Source: Microbacteriaceae bacterium
Lineage (GTDB): Bacteria > Actinomycetota > Actinomycetes > Actinomycetales > Microbacteriaceae
DNA: 64,000 nucleotides
Assembly: GCA_031177985.1 (NCBI GenBank)
Contig: JAPSJW010000001.1
Coordinates: forward strand, 682,001 to 746,000
Reading direction: 5' to 3'
A program made the translations under genes and the position numbers. Shown here piece after piece: positions 63,532 to 64,000 of this stretch (the stretch's first letter is position 1; each line of letters starts with the position of its first letter). Under the pieces are notes generated by a model. That model did not search any database. It had not been told where the DNA came from and saw only the letters and a list, made by a program, of their open reading frames with translations.

Positions 63532-64000
63532 ATGAACAACCTGTCGCGCTCGCAAGGACGCGAGCATCCGACCCGGAGGAGGCGAGGGCGCCGAGCCGGA
63601 GGGCTGAGCACTGCGGTCGCCGTCGGTGTCGCCGGGGTCCTCCTGCCCGGCATCACAGTCGGATCGGCTGCGGCCGCCGATCCGCTGGAGGACGGGCTGG
63701 TCGCCCAGTACCTGTTCGACGAGAGCGCCGGCTCGGTGCTGCACAACACTGCCGACGGCAGCGCAGCGCCCGGCGATCCGCTGGATGCAGTGGTGCAGAA
63801 CTATGCGGATGCTCAGCGGGCCGAGGCGGGGACGCTCCGTTTCGTCGGCGGCGCCAAGACCTCGACCGGCAACTGGGTCGAGCTGCCCGACGAGCTGCTC
63901 GGCGACGCCACCTCCGCCACCATCTCGATCGACGTCAAGGCCGACGCCGTCATGCTGACGTCCAACCACTTCCTGTGGAACATCGGGAGCGAGGCGACCC
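63532..64000 (+). CDS. secreted LamG-domain protein (partial, cut by window end)
   Basis: 156 codons visible, open to the window edge. Long basic signal peptide region (RRRRGRRAGG then LSTAVAVGVAGVLLPGITVGSAAAA), then a LamG-like domain closely matching the previous protein: DGLVAQYLFDESAGSVLHNT, GGAKTSTGNWVELPDELL and NHFLWNIGSEA. So it is a paralogue in tandem, probably the next glycan hydrolase. ATG 63532 has AAGGAGAAGG at 63521-63530, which is close but acceptable. Confidence 0.85.
   Translation, partial: MNNLSRSQGREHPTRRRRGRRAGGLSTAVAVGVAGVLLPGITVGSAAAADPLEDGLVAQYLFDESAGSVLHNTADGSAAPGDPLDAVVQNYADAQRAEAGTLRFVGGAKTSTGNWVELPDELLGDATSATISIDVKADAVMLTSNHFLWNIGSEAT

Noticed and set aside
60384-63749. 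1121-codon minus-strand open frame
   Set aside because: Antisense to the LamG/GH43 gene; His/Arg/Val-rich composition, no motifs and no start signals.

Overview
The window is a very GC-rich, densely packed actinobacterial chromosome segment. It most resembles Microbacteriaceae, probably Microbacterium. This rests on family recognition, not on a search. Supporting signs are the actinobacterial type of ResB/CcsB cytochrome c maturation, a full menaquinone gene set, the 32-residue ribosomal protein bS22, LAxTG-type cell-wall sorting signals, and many genes that start about 6 nt after a TANNNT -10 box with no Shine-Dalgarno (leaderless genes). No rRNA, tRNA, CRISPR array, phage or transposase gene was seen.

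Layout. 0-9.6 kb: regulators (WYL, AraC), an epoxide hydrolase, the CstA/YbdD peptide or pyruvate uptake pair, and a short UvrA-like ABC protein. 9.6-15.5 kb: a NarL-type two-component system, a winged-helix regulator, and a MerR/SDR divergent pair sharing a MerR-type promoter. 15.5-29 kb: housekeeping genes (upp, tadA, proC, Trk potassium uptake, bS22, an archaeal-type aspartyl-tRNA synthetase) with a CDF metal transporter and a polyketide-exporter-like ABC transporter. At 28.5-29.2 kb a FusB-like FBP gene has a ~190-nt leader carrying a hidden leaderless 24-codon ORF. 29.2-33.8 kb: a compact operon for cytochrome c maturation (histidine phosphatase, TlpA lipoprotein, CcdA, ResB, CcsB).

33.9-58 kb: menaquinone genes menC, menB, menE, menA and menD are scattered among accessory genes: two tandem MFS proteins, an ECF sigma factor with a reductase, an LAxTG surface protein, an amino-acid permease with an IclR regulator, and a secreted four-gene unit (46.8-50.8 kb). 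That unit looks like a copper amine oxidase split into separate N-terminal-domain and catalytic-domain genes, followed by a DUF305 protein and a signal peptidase. 58-64 kb: an SDR, a PPK2 polyphosphate kinase, then a large secreted LamG/GH43 glycan hydrolase behind a LacI-type operator, and the start of a paralogue that runs off the window.

The most notable signals are the split amine oxidase, the FBP leader peptide, a 66-nt dispersed repeat found once between genes and once in frame inside menD, a perfectly palindromic shared -10 box between a CDF gene and proC, and two MerR-type long-spacer promoters, one with no regulator gene beside it.
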